A DNA stretch of 10,463 bases from Acidimicrobiia bacterium (GTDB taxonomy: Bacteria; Actinomycetota; Acidimicrobiia; Acidimicrobiales; Poriferisodalaceae). The position numbers and the translations under genes were made by a program. A model generated the notes under the pieces. The model was not told where the DNA came from. It saw only the letters and a list, made by a program, of their open reading frames with translations, and made no database searches. The stretch covers positions 1-10,463 of the forward strand of contig JALSTE010000497.1 in assembly GCA_026983855.1 (NCBI GenBank). The letters are read 5' to 3'. Positions 1-7,298 of this stretch are shown piece after piece. Numbering within the stretch: the first letter of the stretch is position 1; the number at the start of each line of letters is the position of its first letter.

Positions 1-1
1 T

Positions 2-1093
2 ACCGACGGGTTGCGGGCCGAGAGGGAGCAGGGCATCACCATCGACGTGGCCTACCGGTACTTCGCCACCCCCCGGCGCAAGTTCGTCATGGCCGACACC
101 CCCGGTCACATCCAGTACACCCGTAACATGGTGACCGGGGCCTCCACGGCCGACGTGGCCCTGATCCTGGTCGACGCCCGCAAGGGACTGGTGGAGCAGT
201 CCCGCCGCCACGCCTTCATCTCCTCACTGCTGCGGGTTCCCCACATGGTCCTCTGCGTCAACAAGATGGACCTGGTGGACTACGACCGCTCGGTGTTCGA
301 CGCCATCAAGGAGGAGTTCCGGGACTTCGCCGCCCGCCTGGACGTCACCGACCTGCAGTTCATCCCCATCTCCGCCCTCAAGGGCGACAACGTGGTCGAA
401 CGCTCTCCCAACACCCCGTGGTACGAGGGCAGCTCCCTGCTGCACTACCTCGAGGAGGTCCATGTGGCCTCCGACCGCAACCTGGTGGACTGCCGCTTCC
501 CGGTCCAGTACGTGATCCGGCCCCACCGGGAGGGGTTCGAGGACTACCGGGGTTACGCCGGTTCGGTGGTGGGTGGGGTGTTCCGGGCCGGGGACGAGGT
601 GGTGGTCCTGCCCTCGGGTTTCACCTCCACCATCGAGTCCATCGACACCATGGACGGACCGGTCGAGGAGGCCTTCGCCCCCATGGCGGCCACCATCCGC
701 CTGACCGACGACATCGACATCTCCCGGGGGGACATGATCTGCCGCCCGAACAACCGCCCGACGGTGGGCCAGGATCTCGACGCCATGGTCTGTTGGATGA
801 GCGAGAGCTCGGTTCTGCGACCCCGGGCCAAGCTGGCCATCAAGCACACCACCCGCAACGCCCGGGTCCTGGTCCGGGACCTGCGCTACCGCCTCGACAT
901 CAACACCCTGCACCGGGAGGAGGAGGTGACCGAGCTGGGCCTCAACGAGATCGGCCGGGTCACGTTCCGCTGCACCCAGCCGCTGTTCTACGACTCCTAC
1001 CGCCGCAATCGCTCCACCGGCAGCTTCATCCTGGTGGATGAGGCCACCAACGCCACCGTGGGGGCGGGCATGCTCCTGGCCCCGAACGGGTGA
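2..1093 (+). CDS. cysN: Sulfate adenylyltransferase subunit 1 (CysN), 5'-truncated by window edge
   Basis: This is the GTPase subunit of ATP sulfurylase. With CysD it couples GTP hydrolysis to adenylation of sulfate to APS in the cytoplasm, the first step of sulfate assimilation. The visible 363 codons begin in frame at base 2, inside the TDGLRAEREQGITID switch I segment typical of CysN. The G3 motif DTPGH is near visible residue 32 and the G4 motif NKMD near residue 87, followed by an SAL G5-like motif. Beta-barrel domains follow (FPVQYV near 170, DEIDISRGD-like DDIDISRGD near 240), and the protein ends with the usual VGAGM motif just before the stop. Against the E. coli protein (475 aa), about 80 N-terminal residues including the P-loop lie outside the window. 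cysD would be expected upstream. The reading frame shows no frameshift. No CysC domain is fused at the C-terminus; cysC follows as its own gene after 7 bp. Confidence 0.97.
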   Translation, partial: TDGLRAEREQGITIDVAYRYFATPRRKFVMADTPGHIQYTRNMVTGASTADVALILVDARKGLVEQSRRHAFISSLLRVPHMVLCVNKMDLVDYDRSVFDAIKEEFRDFAARLDVTDLQFIPISALKGDNVVERSPNTPWYEGSSLLHYLEEVHVASDRNLVDCRFPVQYVIRPHREGFEDYRGYAGSVVGGVFRAGDEVVVLPSGFTSTIESIDTMDGPVEEAFAPMAATIRLTDDIDISRGDMICRPNNRPTVGQDLDAMVCWMSESSVLRPRAKLAIKHTTRNARVLVRDLRYRLDINTLHREEEVTELGLNEIGRVTFRCTQPLFYDSYRRNRSTGSFILVDEATNATVGAGMLLAPNG

Positions 1094-1100
1094 GCCCGAG

Positions 1101-1709
1101 GTGACGGGGACCGGCGCCAGTCCCGACGTGGTGTGGCACGCCACCGGGGTGGACCGCGACACCCGCTGGGCGGCCACCGGACTGCGGGGGGCGACGGTGT
1201 GGTTCACCGGCCTCAGCGGTTCGGGGAAGTCCACCGTCGCCGAGGCGGTGCACGCCCGGTTGACCGGTCTGGGGCGGGCCTCCTACCTGCTGGACGGTGA
1301 CAATCTCCGCCATGGTCTCAACGGCGACCTGGGGTTCAGCCCCTCCGACCGCAGTGAGAACATCCGCCGGGTCGGTGAGGTGGCCCGTCTGTTCGCCGAC
1401 GCCGGGGTGGTGGCCCTGGTACCGGTCATCAGCCCCTACCGGGCCGACCGGGACCGGGCCCGGGCCGCCCACGAGGCGGCCGGTCTGGTGTTCGTGGAAG
1501 TTCACGTCGACACCCCCCTGGCGGTGTGCGAGGAGCGGGACCCCAAGGGCCTGTACCGTCGGGCCCGCACCGGGGAGCTCACCGGGTTCACCGGGATCGA
1601 CGCCCCCTACGAGGCCCCCGAATCGCCGGAGCTGGTCCTGGACACGGATCGGAGCACCATCGCCGACTCGGTGAAACGGGTGCTCGATCTCCTTGGTGGA
1701 GGGGTCTAG
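1101..1709 (+). CDS. cysC: Adenylylsulfate (APS) kinase
   Basis: APS kinase phosphorylates adenosine 5'-phosphosulfate with ATP to give PAPS, the step after CysDN in sulfate activation. The 202-residue product matches the usual length (E. coli about 201). It shows the Walker A loop GLSGSGKST at residues 37-45, the APS-binding signature DGDNLRHGLN at 65-74, DLGFS..DR.ENIRR at 76-90, an SPYR segment around 111-114 containing the serine usual in this family, RDPKGLY at 146-152 and the lid motif FTGID at 163-167. The chosen start is GTG at 1101, 7 bp after the cysN stop. It keeps the VVWH leader normally found before the P-loop. No strong Shine-Dalgarno sequence is visible, so translational coupling to cysN is likely; GTG at 1128 or 1131 is a possible alternative. 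An in-frame ATG at 1038 lies inside cysN and would add residues unlike the family. Confidence 0.95.
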   Translation: MTGTGASPDVVWHATGVDRDTRWAATGLRGATVWFTGLSGSGKSTVAEAVHARLTGLGRASYLLDGDNLRHGLNGDLGFSPSDRSENIRRVGEVARLFADAGVVALVPVISPYRADRDRARAAHEAAGLVFVEVHVDTPLAVCEERDPKGLYRRARTGELTGFTGIDAPYEAPESPELVLDTDRSTIADSVKRVLDLLGGGV

Positions 1710-1722
1710 CCGGCCCCCTCCG

Positions 1723-1738
1723 GGCCCATTCCTGGGCC
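1723..1738 (+). terminator. Possible weak terminator hairpin after cysC
   Basis: A perfect 6-bp inverted repeat, GGCCCA / TGGGCC with loop TTCC, starts 14 nt after the cysC stop and is followed by AATTT. The stem is GC-rich, but the T run is only three bases. It is at best a weak intrinsic terminator, or an RNA 3'-end stabiliser. Confidence 0.4.
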
Positions 1739-1824
1739 AATTTCGACCGACCGGACCTTTGATCTTCTAGGACCGGGACATGTTGCGGTCCGTTGACGGA
1801 CTGTGACGTTTTTCACCAAGCAGG

Positions 1825-1853
1825 ATGACGCGGTGCTCTCGGCCCACTATGGT
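1825..1853 (+). promoter_or_regulatory. Candidate promoter for the aap operon
   Basis: ATGACG (1825-1830) and TATGGT (1848-1853), separated by 17 bp, each match four of six sigma-70-type consensus bases. Transcription from here would give a leader of roughly 60 nt. A competing -35-like TTGACG lies at 1793-1798, inside a 14-bp palindrome (GTCCGT TG ACGGAC, 1788-1801), but has no good -10 partner at normal spacing. Apart from this, the 212-bp gap between cysC and aapJ holds only the hairpins listed separately and no gene. Confidence 0.33.
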
Positions 1854-1884
1854 GTCGCCCCTGACCGGTCCGGAGGTCGAAGAT

Positions 1885-1917
1885 GATCTCCGGATGATCC
1901 GTAATCATGGAGGGATC
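1885..1917 (+). promoter_or_regulatory. Leader hairpin covering the aapJ ribosome binding site
   Basis: The Shine-Dalgarno sequence GGAGGG (1909-1914), 7 nt before the aapJ ATG at 1922, can pair through GGAG with CTCC at 1888-1891. Directly inside, ATGAT (1894-1898) pairs with ATCAT (1904-1908) around a CCGTA loop, with GG at 1892-1893 bulged. The pairing can continue outward (GAT 1885-1887 with ATC 1915-1917) with two bulged G residues. The structure is read by eye and its regulatory role is inference. Confidence 0.35.
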
Positions 1918-1921
1918 CCTC

Positions 1922-3046
1922 ATGGGTAGATCTAAGTGGTGGCAGGTAGTTGCCGCCATAATGGCTTTCAGTCTTCTGGCTGCAGCTTGTGGAGACAGTG
2001 GAAGCAGTAACAACGACCAGGGAGCCGGGACCGGAGGCGAGGAGGCGTCCTCGACCACCGTGGCCGTGGTCCAGGATGGTGGCAGTGTCCTGGACACCGT
2101 CATCAGCCGGGGCAAGCTCATCTGCGGGGTCAGCGGTTCCGCCGTGGCCTTCTCCGAGACCCAGGCCGATGGATCCGTGACGGGATTCGACGCCGACTAC
2201 TGCCGGGCCGTGGCCGCGGCCGTGCTCGGTGACGCCACGGCGGTCGAGTTCGTGCCCCTGTCGGCCTCGGAGCGTTTCACCGCCGTTCAGACCGGTGAGG
2301 TCGACGTGCTGATCCGCAACACCACCTGGACCCAGAGCCGGGACACCGACGTGGGTATGGACTTCGGTCCCACCACCTACTACGACGGCCAGCAGCTCAT
2401 GGCCCGTGAGAGTGACGGATTCACCTCAGACTCCACCATCGCCGACATCGAGGGCGCCGTGGTCTGCGTGAACGCCGGTACCACCACCGAGAAGAACATC
2501 ACCGAGGCCGCCGACGCCGCCGGGGTGACCATCACTCTCAAGACCTTCGAGGAGTCCGACGCCGTCTACGACGGACTCATCGACGGTTCCTGCGACATCG
2601 CCACCACCGATGGTTCGGGACTCGTGGGTCGCAAGGTGAAGCAGCAGCCGGCCGATCAGAACTGGGTCATCTTCCCCCCGACCCCGATCTCCAAGGAGCC
2701 GCTGGGCCCGACCTACCTGCAGAACGACTCCAAGTGGGCCGACGTCATCAACTGGACCGTGTACGCCACCATCATCTTCGATGAGAAGGGCATCACCTCC
2801 CAGAACGTCGACGAGATGAAGGCCAACCCGCCCGACGGCGAAGCCGGGCGTCTCCTCGGCGGTGAGGGCGAGCTGCAGACGGCCATGGGCCTGAGCGCCG
2901 ATGCCTTCTACAACGTCGTCAAGCAGGTCGGCAACTACGACGAGATATACGCCAAGAACCTGAACCCCGTGGGTCTGTTCCGGCAGGGATCGCAGAACGC
3001 CAGGGCCTCGGAGGGCGGCCTCATGTTCGCCCCGCCGGCCCGCTGA
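1922..3046 (+). CDS. aapJ: Amino acid ABC transporter substrate-binding lipoprotein, AapJ/BztA family
   Basis: This is the extracytoplasmic binding protein of a general polar L-amino acid importer; it delivers ligand to the AapQ-AapM permease. ATG 1922 was chosen over the in-frame ATG at 1907 because GGAGGG lies 7 nt upstream and because it gives a compact lipoprotein signal peptide: positively charged MGRSK, a hydrophobic core, then LLAAAC with lipid-modifiable Cys23. A Gly/Ser/Thr linker follows (24-50). The periplasmic-binding-protein type 2 fold then shows the family signatures: GFDADYCRAVAAAV (88-101), ASERFTAVQTGEVDVL (115-130), RNTTWT (132-137), TYYDGQ (152-157), NAGTTTE (184-190), ISKEPLGP (256-263) and the C-terminal GG..FAPP.R ending. 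Total length is 374 residues, slightly longer than alphaproteobacterial AapJ because of the linker. It is the first gene of the operon; the exact substrate (glutamate/aspartate or broad range) cannot be read from sequence. Confidence 0.94.
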   Translation: MGRSKWWQVVAAIMAFSLLAAACGDSGSSNNDQGAGTGGEEASSTTVAVVQDGGSVLDTVISRGKLICGVSGSAVAFSETQADGSVTGFDADYCRAVAAAVLGDATAVEFVPLSASERFTAVQTGEVDVLIRNTTWTQSRDTDVGMDFGPTTYYDGQQLMARESDGFTSDSTIADIEGAVVCVNAGTTTEKNITEAADAAGVTITLKTFEESDAVYDGLIDGSCDIATTDGSGLVGRKVKQQPADQNWVIFPPTPISKEPLGPTYLQNDSKWADVINWTVYATIIFDEKGITSQNVDEMKANPPDGEAGRLLGGEGELQTAMGLSADAFYNVVKQVGNYDEIYAKNLNPVGLFRQGSQNARASEGGLMFAPPAR

Positions 3047-3064
3047 TTCGGCCCATTCGCCGAA
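3047..3064 (+). repeat. Small inverted repeat directly after aapJ stop
   Basis: TTCGGC (3047-3052) and GCCGAA (3059-3064) form a 6-bp stem with a 6-nt loop immediately after the TGA. No T run follows. It may act with the larger palindrome downstream to protect the aapJ mRNA 3' end. Confidence 0.45.
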
Positions 3065-3089
3065 CAGGCGACCTGAAGTAACAACCAAA

Positions 3090-3129
3090 CGGTTGGTGGG
3101 GGCCGGCCCGGGCCGGCCCCCACCAACCG
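3090..3129 (+). repeat. 40-bp perfect palindrome between aapJ and aapQ
   Basis: Positions 3090-3109 are the exact reverse complement of 3110-3129. Each arm runs from CGGTTGGTGG through a GGCCGGCCC core. As RNA this gives about 18 bp of very GC-rich stem with a tetraloop. It sits 43 nt after the aapJ stop and 54 nt before the aapQ start. The sequence after it is GC-rich with no U tract, so it is not a canonical intrinsic terminator. By analogy with other binding-protein operons, an intercistronic hairpin here would stabilise aapJ mRNA or reduce read-through, giving more binding protein than permease; that role is inference. The rest of the 137-bp gap contains only the small hairpin and the aapQ ribosome binding site. 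Confidence 0.93.
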
Positions 3130-3183
3130 GGCGGGTGTGTCGACATCCGTTTCGAGCTTTCACACAGCGGGGGACCAAGCCAA

Positions 3184-4707
3184 GTGGCGGCTACACAGAC
3201 CACTCCATCGCACTCGCGACCACCCTTCTACCGGGACGTGGTGGTCATCAAATGGATCAGCCAGGTGGTGGTGCTGATCCTGGTGGTATCGGGGCTGCTC
3301 TTCTTCGCCGCCCAGGCCGGCAGCAATCTGCGGGCCAAGAACATCGAGACCAGTTGGCGTTTCCTCAGCGTCAAGCCCGGTATCCAGCTCGGTGAGGGAA
3401 TCGACGTCAATCCCTCCACCGGAGCCCGGGCCCTGTGGGTGGGAATGGTCAACACCATCAGGGTCTCGGCGGTGGGCCTGATCCTGGCCACCATCCTGGG
3501 GACGATCATCGGCGTGGCCCGACTGTCCAAGAACTGGATCGTCAACAAGCTCTCCACCACCTTCATCGAGATCATCCGCAACGTCCCCCTGCTGGTGCAG
3601 ATCCTGTTCTGGGCGGTGGTGATCCGGACCTGGTCCGAGGTCGATTTCAATCTGGGGCCGATTCACAACTGGTTCATGGTCTCCCAGAAGGGGATCGCGC
3701 TGCCGCGGATATTCCCCTCCACCGGCTTCTACCAGTGGATGGTGGTGGTGCTGATCGGGGCCTACGTGGGCCGCCGGGTATACCACCAACGGGAGACCGA
3801 ACGGGAGGAGACCGGCCGGGAAACCCACGCCCTGTCCACGGCCCTGGGGATCGTGGCCGTCTTCGCCGCCGTGGGCCTGCTCATCCACCCCCTCTTCGGA
3901 TTCCTGGGACCGATCTTCACCGCCATCGGCGACGTCCTCGACGCCATACCGATCCTGGTGGTGCAGTTGCTGCTGTCGGCGGCCATGGTGGCGGCGGCGG
4001 GGTTGTGGATCAAGAGATTCCTCGACAATCTCCGCACCCCGGCCGGGTTGGCCAAACTCACCGACGACGACATCTTCCGGATCATCTTCGCCGGGTTCTC
4101 GGCCCTCATGGGCATCGTCCTGGTGTTCGTGATCTGGCCCGGGCTGTCAGCCTGGCTGATTCACTCCCTGAGGGACTTCTTCCATCTGCTGGGCGACAAG
4201 TTCGAGTGGCTGCGGACCGGTCGACCCCTCGACGGGGAGAGACCGAGAATCGTTCAGACCGGTCGGTTCCCGAACTTCTCCACCTCGGGGTTGGTCATTA
4301 CCAAGGAGTTCGCGGCCCTGCTGTTCGGGGTGGTTCTCTACACCGCCGCCTTCATCGCCGAGATCGTCCGGGCCGGCATCCTGGCCGTGCCCAAGGGACA
4401 GACCGAGGCGGCCGGGGCCCTGGGACTCTCCCGGGGTCTGGCCCTGCGCAAGGTGGTCCTCCCCCAGGCCATGAGGGTGATCCTGCCCCCGATGGGCAAC
4501 CAGTACCTCAACCTGGTCAAGAACACCTCCCTGGCCATAGCGGTGGGCTTCGCCGATCTGGTCCAGGTCGGTCAGACCCTCTACAACCAGACGGGACGGA
4601 CCCTGGAGGTGGTGGCCATCTGGATGGGCTTCTACCTCGGGATGTCGTTACTGATCTCGGTGGTCGTGAACTTCTTCAACGTTCGTCTTCGGATCGTGGA
4701 GCGCTGA
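3184..4707 (+). CDS. aapQ: Amino acid ABC transporter permease, AapQ/BztB family (enlarged)
   Basis: This is one of two membrane subunits forming the amino acid channel. GTG 3184 follows GGGGGA (3169-3174) by 9 nt. The 507-residue product has a hydrophobic segment at about 23-43, the family's NLRAKNI element (48-54), then hydrophobic segments near 85-112 and 127-148 with the conserved ARLSKNW and RNVPLLVQ motifs. The ABC permease coupling (EAA) loop is at 408-429 (EAAGALGLS..LPQA), followed by NQYLNLVKNTSLA and a final hydrophobic segment near 478-498; the end RLRIVER is typical. Usual AapQ proteins are about 400 residues. The excess lies in the middle (roughly 240-360), where two additional hydrophobic stretches (255-275, 298-318) and a charged amphipathic segment occur. 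aapM begins 4 bases after the stop codon, so the two are probably translationally coupled. Confidence 0.93.
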   Translation: MAATQTTPSHSRPPFYRDVVVIKWISQVVVLILVVSGLLFFAAQAGSNLRAKNIETSWRFLSVKPGIQLGEGIDVNPSTGARALWVGMVNTIRVSAVGLILATILGTIIGVARLSKNWIVNKLSTTFIEIIRNVPLLVQILFWAVVIRTWSEVDFNLGPIHNWFMVSQKGIALPRIFPSTGFYQWMVVVLIGAYVGRRVYHQRETEREETGRETHALSTALGIVAVFAAVGLLIHPLFGFLGPIFTAIGDVLDAIPILVVQLLLSAAMVAAAGLWIKRFLDNLRTPAGLAKLTDDDIFRIIFAGFSALMGIVLVFVIWPGLSAWLIHSLRDFFHLLGDKFEWLRTGRPLDGERPRIVQTGRFPNFSTSGLVITKEFAALLFGVVLYTAAFIAEIVRAGILAVPKGQTEAAGALGLSRGLALRKVVLPQAMRVILPPMGNQYLNLVKNTSLAIAVGFADLVQVGQTLYNQTGRTLEVVAIWMGFYLGMSLLISVVVNFFNVRLRIVER

Positions 4708-4710
4708 GCA

Positions 4711-6534
4711 ATGGATGAAAAGCGCGAACAGATGGACTGGGTGGCGGCGGTCGAGGTGGCCGGGGAGAAGCCACCGGAGGTACCGCCCCACGGCCCGGTG
4801 GTGTGGGCCCGGGAGAACCTGTTCTCCTCGGTCGGCAGCGGGATACTGACCGCGGCCGGGTTGCTGGTCGCCCTGGTCTTCTTCAAGGCCATGCTGGGCT
4901 ACATCTTCGGCGCCGACCGCAAATGGGACGCCGTGGCCACCAACCTGCGGCTCTACTTCACCCAGGCCTACCCCGACGACCAGTACGTGAGGGTGTGGGT
5001 GGCGGTGGGGATAGCCCTGGCCCTCACCGGGTTGAGCGCCGCCATCTGGCGGGCCAGTGGAAGGGTCAACGGCTACAAGCTGGGGGGATGGTCCTTCGGG
5101 GTGGCCGGAGGGCTTCTCACCATGTTGGTGCTGTCACCGTTCTCCTGGGGGGCGAGGCTCATCTATCTGATTCTGGCCCTGGTGTTCGTGGGCACTGGTC
5201 AGTACCTGAGGATGTCCCATCCCAAGATCGAGGTGCCGGCCCTGTCGGTCGTCGTGGGGGTCCTGGCCGTTTTGGTCGGATCGTTGTGGGTGGTTCCCTA
5301 CGGTCGGCACACCTTCGTGAACGGTGAGGTTCAGCCCCCCCGTCCGGGGACGGTGGCCATGACCACCAAGCTGCCGTGGACGGTGATGCTCCTGGTGATG
5401 GTGGTGGCCTACTTCGTGGGCAAGGCCGTCCGCGACAAGGTGTCGCCGGGCCTGTCCAAGGGGCTGCTCGTGGCCGGTTGGATGCTGCTGGTGCCCTTCG
5501 ACTACTTCGTGATCCTGCGGGACCCGGCCCTCGACTACGGCCAGGTGTTCCGGGTGGATGTCCCGATCTTCCTGTTCTTCGCCGTGGTCGGCAGCGCCCT
5601 GCTGTGGTGGTTGTCGGACCCCGAACGGGGCGAGATCGGCCGGGTGGTGGCCGGTCTGATGGTGATCGGCGCCGGGGTGTTCTGGTTGGCGGCCGCGTTC
5701 GGCCTGTCGGTCCGTCAGATCATCCGCATCGACCTGCTGCTGCTTTCGGTGGTGGCCGTGGCGGCCCCCACGTTCACCGGTGAGAAGGCCGTCCGGAGGA
5801 GGTTCATTCTGGGGTGGTTGATCCTGCTGGCCCTCGTCAACTACATGGCGATGATGGTGAACACCGACTCCACCGTGGAAGTCCCCGGTAGCTTCCCCCT
5901 CGGGGGGTTCAGTCTCACCCTCCTGGTGGCCACCAGCGTCCTGCTGATGTCGTTCCCCATCGGGCTGATCCTGGCCCTGGGCCGCACCTCCAAGATGCCG
6001 ATCTTCCGCCTGCTGTCGACCACCTACATCGAGGTGATCCGTGGCGTACCCCTCATCACCATCCTGATCTTCTTCAAGATCATCCTCAACCTGTTCCTCC
6101 CCGATGGGATGAGCCTCGGGAACGAGATGTCGGCCATATTGGGCTATGCCCTGTTCTCCGCCGCCTACCTGGCGGAGAACGTCAGGGGTGGTCTGCAGTC
6201 GATCCGCAAGGGTCAGTACGAGGCGGCCAACGCCCTGGGGATGTCCACGGCCCAGACGACCTCGTTCATCGTGCTGCCCCAGGCCCTGCGGGCCGTGGTA
6301 CCCCCCCTGGTGGGTGGGGTGATCGCCACCTTCAAGGAGACTTCACTCCTGTTCATCATCGGTCTGTTCGACTTCCTCCGCATCGGTTACGTGGTGGTCG
6401 GGGGTCAGACCGCATTCGTCGGGTCACAGAGGGAGAACCTCCTCTTCGTGGCCTTCATCTACTGGATCATCACCTTCAGCATCAGCCGCTCGAGCGTGCA
6501 GCTCGAGAAGAAGCTGGGCCTGGGTGAGCGCTGA
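4711..6534 (+). CDS. aapM: Amino acid ABC transporter permease, AapM/BztC family (enlarged)
   Basis: This is the second channel subunit, partner of AapQ. ATG 4711 is preceded by GTGGAG (4696-4701) at 9 nt. The N-terminal cytoplasmic stretch leads into WARENLFSS (32-40), the conserved AapM entry motif, and a first hydrophobic segment (about 42-65). The C-terminal permease domain spans about 400-595: ALGRTSKMPIFR and YIEVIRGVPLI (439-449), the coupling loop EAANALGMS..LPQA (504-525), then PPLVGG..ATFKETSLL. The product is 607 residues, whereas typical AapM is about 380-400. Between about 95 and 385 lie roughly nine extra hydrophobic stretches with little resemblance to a recognised domain; they may be added transmembrane helices. 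The frame is continuous, so this is not a sequencing fusion of two genes. aapP follows after 14 bp. Confidence 0.91.
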   Translation: MDEKREQMDWVAAVEVAGEKPPEVPPHGPVVWARENLFSSVGSGILTAAGLLVALVFFKAMLGYIFGADRKWDAVATNLRLYFTQAYPDDQYVRVWVAVGIALALTGLSAAIWRASGRVNGYKLGGWSFGVAGGLLTMLVLSPFSWGARLIYLILALVFVGTGQYLRMSHPKIEVPALSVVVGVLAVLVGSLWVVPYGRHTFVNGEVQPPRPGTVAMTTKLPWTVMLLVMVVAYFVGKAVRDKVSPGLSKGLLVAGWMLLVPFDYFVILRDPALDYGQVFRVDVPIFLFFAVVGSALLWWLSDPERGEIGRVVAGLMVIGAGVFWLAAAFGLSVRQIIRIDLLLLSVVAVAAPTFTGEKAVRRRFILGWLILLALVNYMAMMVNTDSTVEVPGSFPLGGFSLTLLVATSVLLMSFPIGLILALGRTSKMPIFRLLSTTYIEVIRGVPLITILIFFKIILNLFLPDGMSLGNEMSAILGYALFSAAYLAENVRGGLQSIRKGQYEAANALGMSTAQTTSFIVLPQALRAVVPPLVGGVIATFKETSLLFIIGLFDFLRIGYVVVGGQTAFVGSQRENLLFVAFIYWIITFSISRSSVQLEKKLGLGER

Positions 6535-6548
6535 GGAAGAGGTAACCA

Positions 6549-7298
6549 ATGACTGGACTGGAAGCCAGGGCGGACATGATCGTCTGCGAGGGGGTCAAGA
6601 AGTGGTTTGGTGACTTCCAGGCCCTCCGCGGCATCGACATGACGGTCGAGGAACGCGAGGTGGTGGTGGTCCTGGGACCCTCGGGTTCGGGCAAGTCGAC
6701 CCTGATCCGCTGCATCAACCGTCTCGAGGTCCACCAGGAGGGACGGATCATCGTCGACGGGGTGGAGCTGACCAACGACCTTCGAAACATCGAGAAGATC
6801 CGCTCCGAGGTGGGCATGGTCTTCCAGCAGTTCAACCTGTTCCCCCACCTGACCATCATGGACAACATCACCCTGGCCCCGATCTGGGTGCGCAAGAAGC
6901 CCCGGGAGGAGGCCGAGACCCTGGCCATGGAGCTGCTGGACCGGGTGGGTATCCCCGAGCAGGCCGACAAGTACCCCGGGCAACTCTCCGGTGGTCAGCA
7001 GCAGAGGGTGGCCATCGCCCGGGCCCTGGCCATGGAGCCCCGGGTGATGCTCTTCGACGAGCCCACCTCGGCCCTGGACCCCGAGATGATCAAGGAGGTC
7101 CTCGACGTCATGAAGGAGTTGGCCCAGACCGGGATGACCATGATCGTGGTGACCCACGAGATGGGCTTCGCCCGGGAGGTGGCCGACCGCATCATCTTCA
7201 TGGAGAGCGGGGAGATCGTCGAGGAGGGGACTCCCGAGCACTTCTTCACCAATCCCACCGAGGACCGCACCAAGCTGTTCCTCAGCCAGATCCTCTGA
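6549..7298 (+). CDS. aapP: Amino acid ABC transporter ATP-binding protein, AapP/GlnQ family
   Basis: This cytoplasmic ATPase powers amino acid import through AapQ-AapM. The start ATG 6549 has an excellent Shine-Dalgarno (AGGAAGAGG ending at 6542, 6-nt spacer). The 249 residues carry every ABC ATPase motif: Walker A GPSGSGKST at 43-51, Q-loop FQQFNLF at 92-98, signature LSGGQ at 146-150, Walker B VMLFDEP at 166-172, D-loop SALD at 174-177 and switch histidine H203 in VTHEMGFA. Length and motif spacing are standard for polar amino acid importers of the GlnQ/HisP/AapP group. The C-terminus, FLSQIL, is normal for the family. The last 36 bases, including the stop, are repeated exactly downstream (see the repeat entry). 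The gene order J-Q-M-P equals that of rhizobial aap operons. Confidence 0.97.
   Translation: MTGLEARADMIVCEGVKKWFGDFQALRGIDMTVEEREVVVVLGPSGSGKSTLIRCINRLEVHQEGRIIVDGVELTNDLRNIEKIRSEVGMVFQQFNLFPHLTIMDNITLAPIWVRKKPREEAETLAMELLDRVGIPEQADKYPGQLSGGQQQRVAIARALAMEPRVMLFDEPTSALDPEMIKEVLDVMKELAQTGMTMIVVTHEMGFAREVADRIIFMESGEIVEEGTPEHFFTNPTEDRTKLFLSQIL

Noticed and set aside
224..1234. 336-codon minus-strand open frame opposite cysN/cysC
   Set aside because: It overlaps two well-supported genes. Its translation is His/Val/Gly/Asp-rich without recognisable domains, a typical GC-rich shadow.
3090..3129. Intrinsic transcription terminator between aapJ and aapQ
   Set aside because: The stem is strong but no T tract follows on either strand, and the downstream permease genes need transcription. 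An mRNA-stabilising or attenuating hairpin fits better.
3093..3395. Short frames on both strands starting MVGAGPGRPPPT over the palindrome
   Set aside because: The identical starts on the two strands are a consequence of the perfect palindrome, and the frames run into aapJ or aapQ. They are not genes.
3435..4718. 427-codon plus-strand frame inside aapQ
   Set aside because: It is an alternate frame of a membrane protein gene with Gly/Arg/Pro/His-rich translation. The aapQ frame carries all family motifs.
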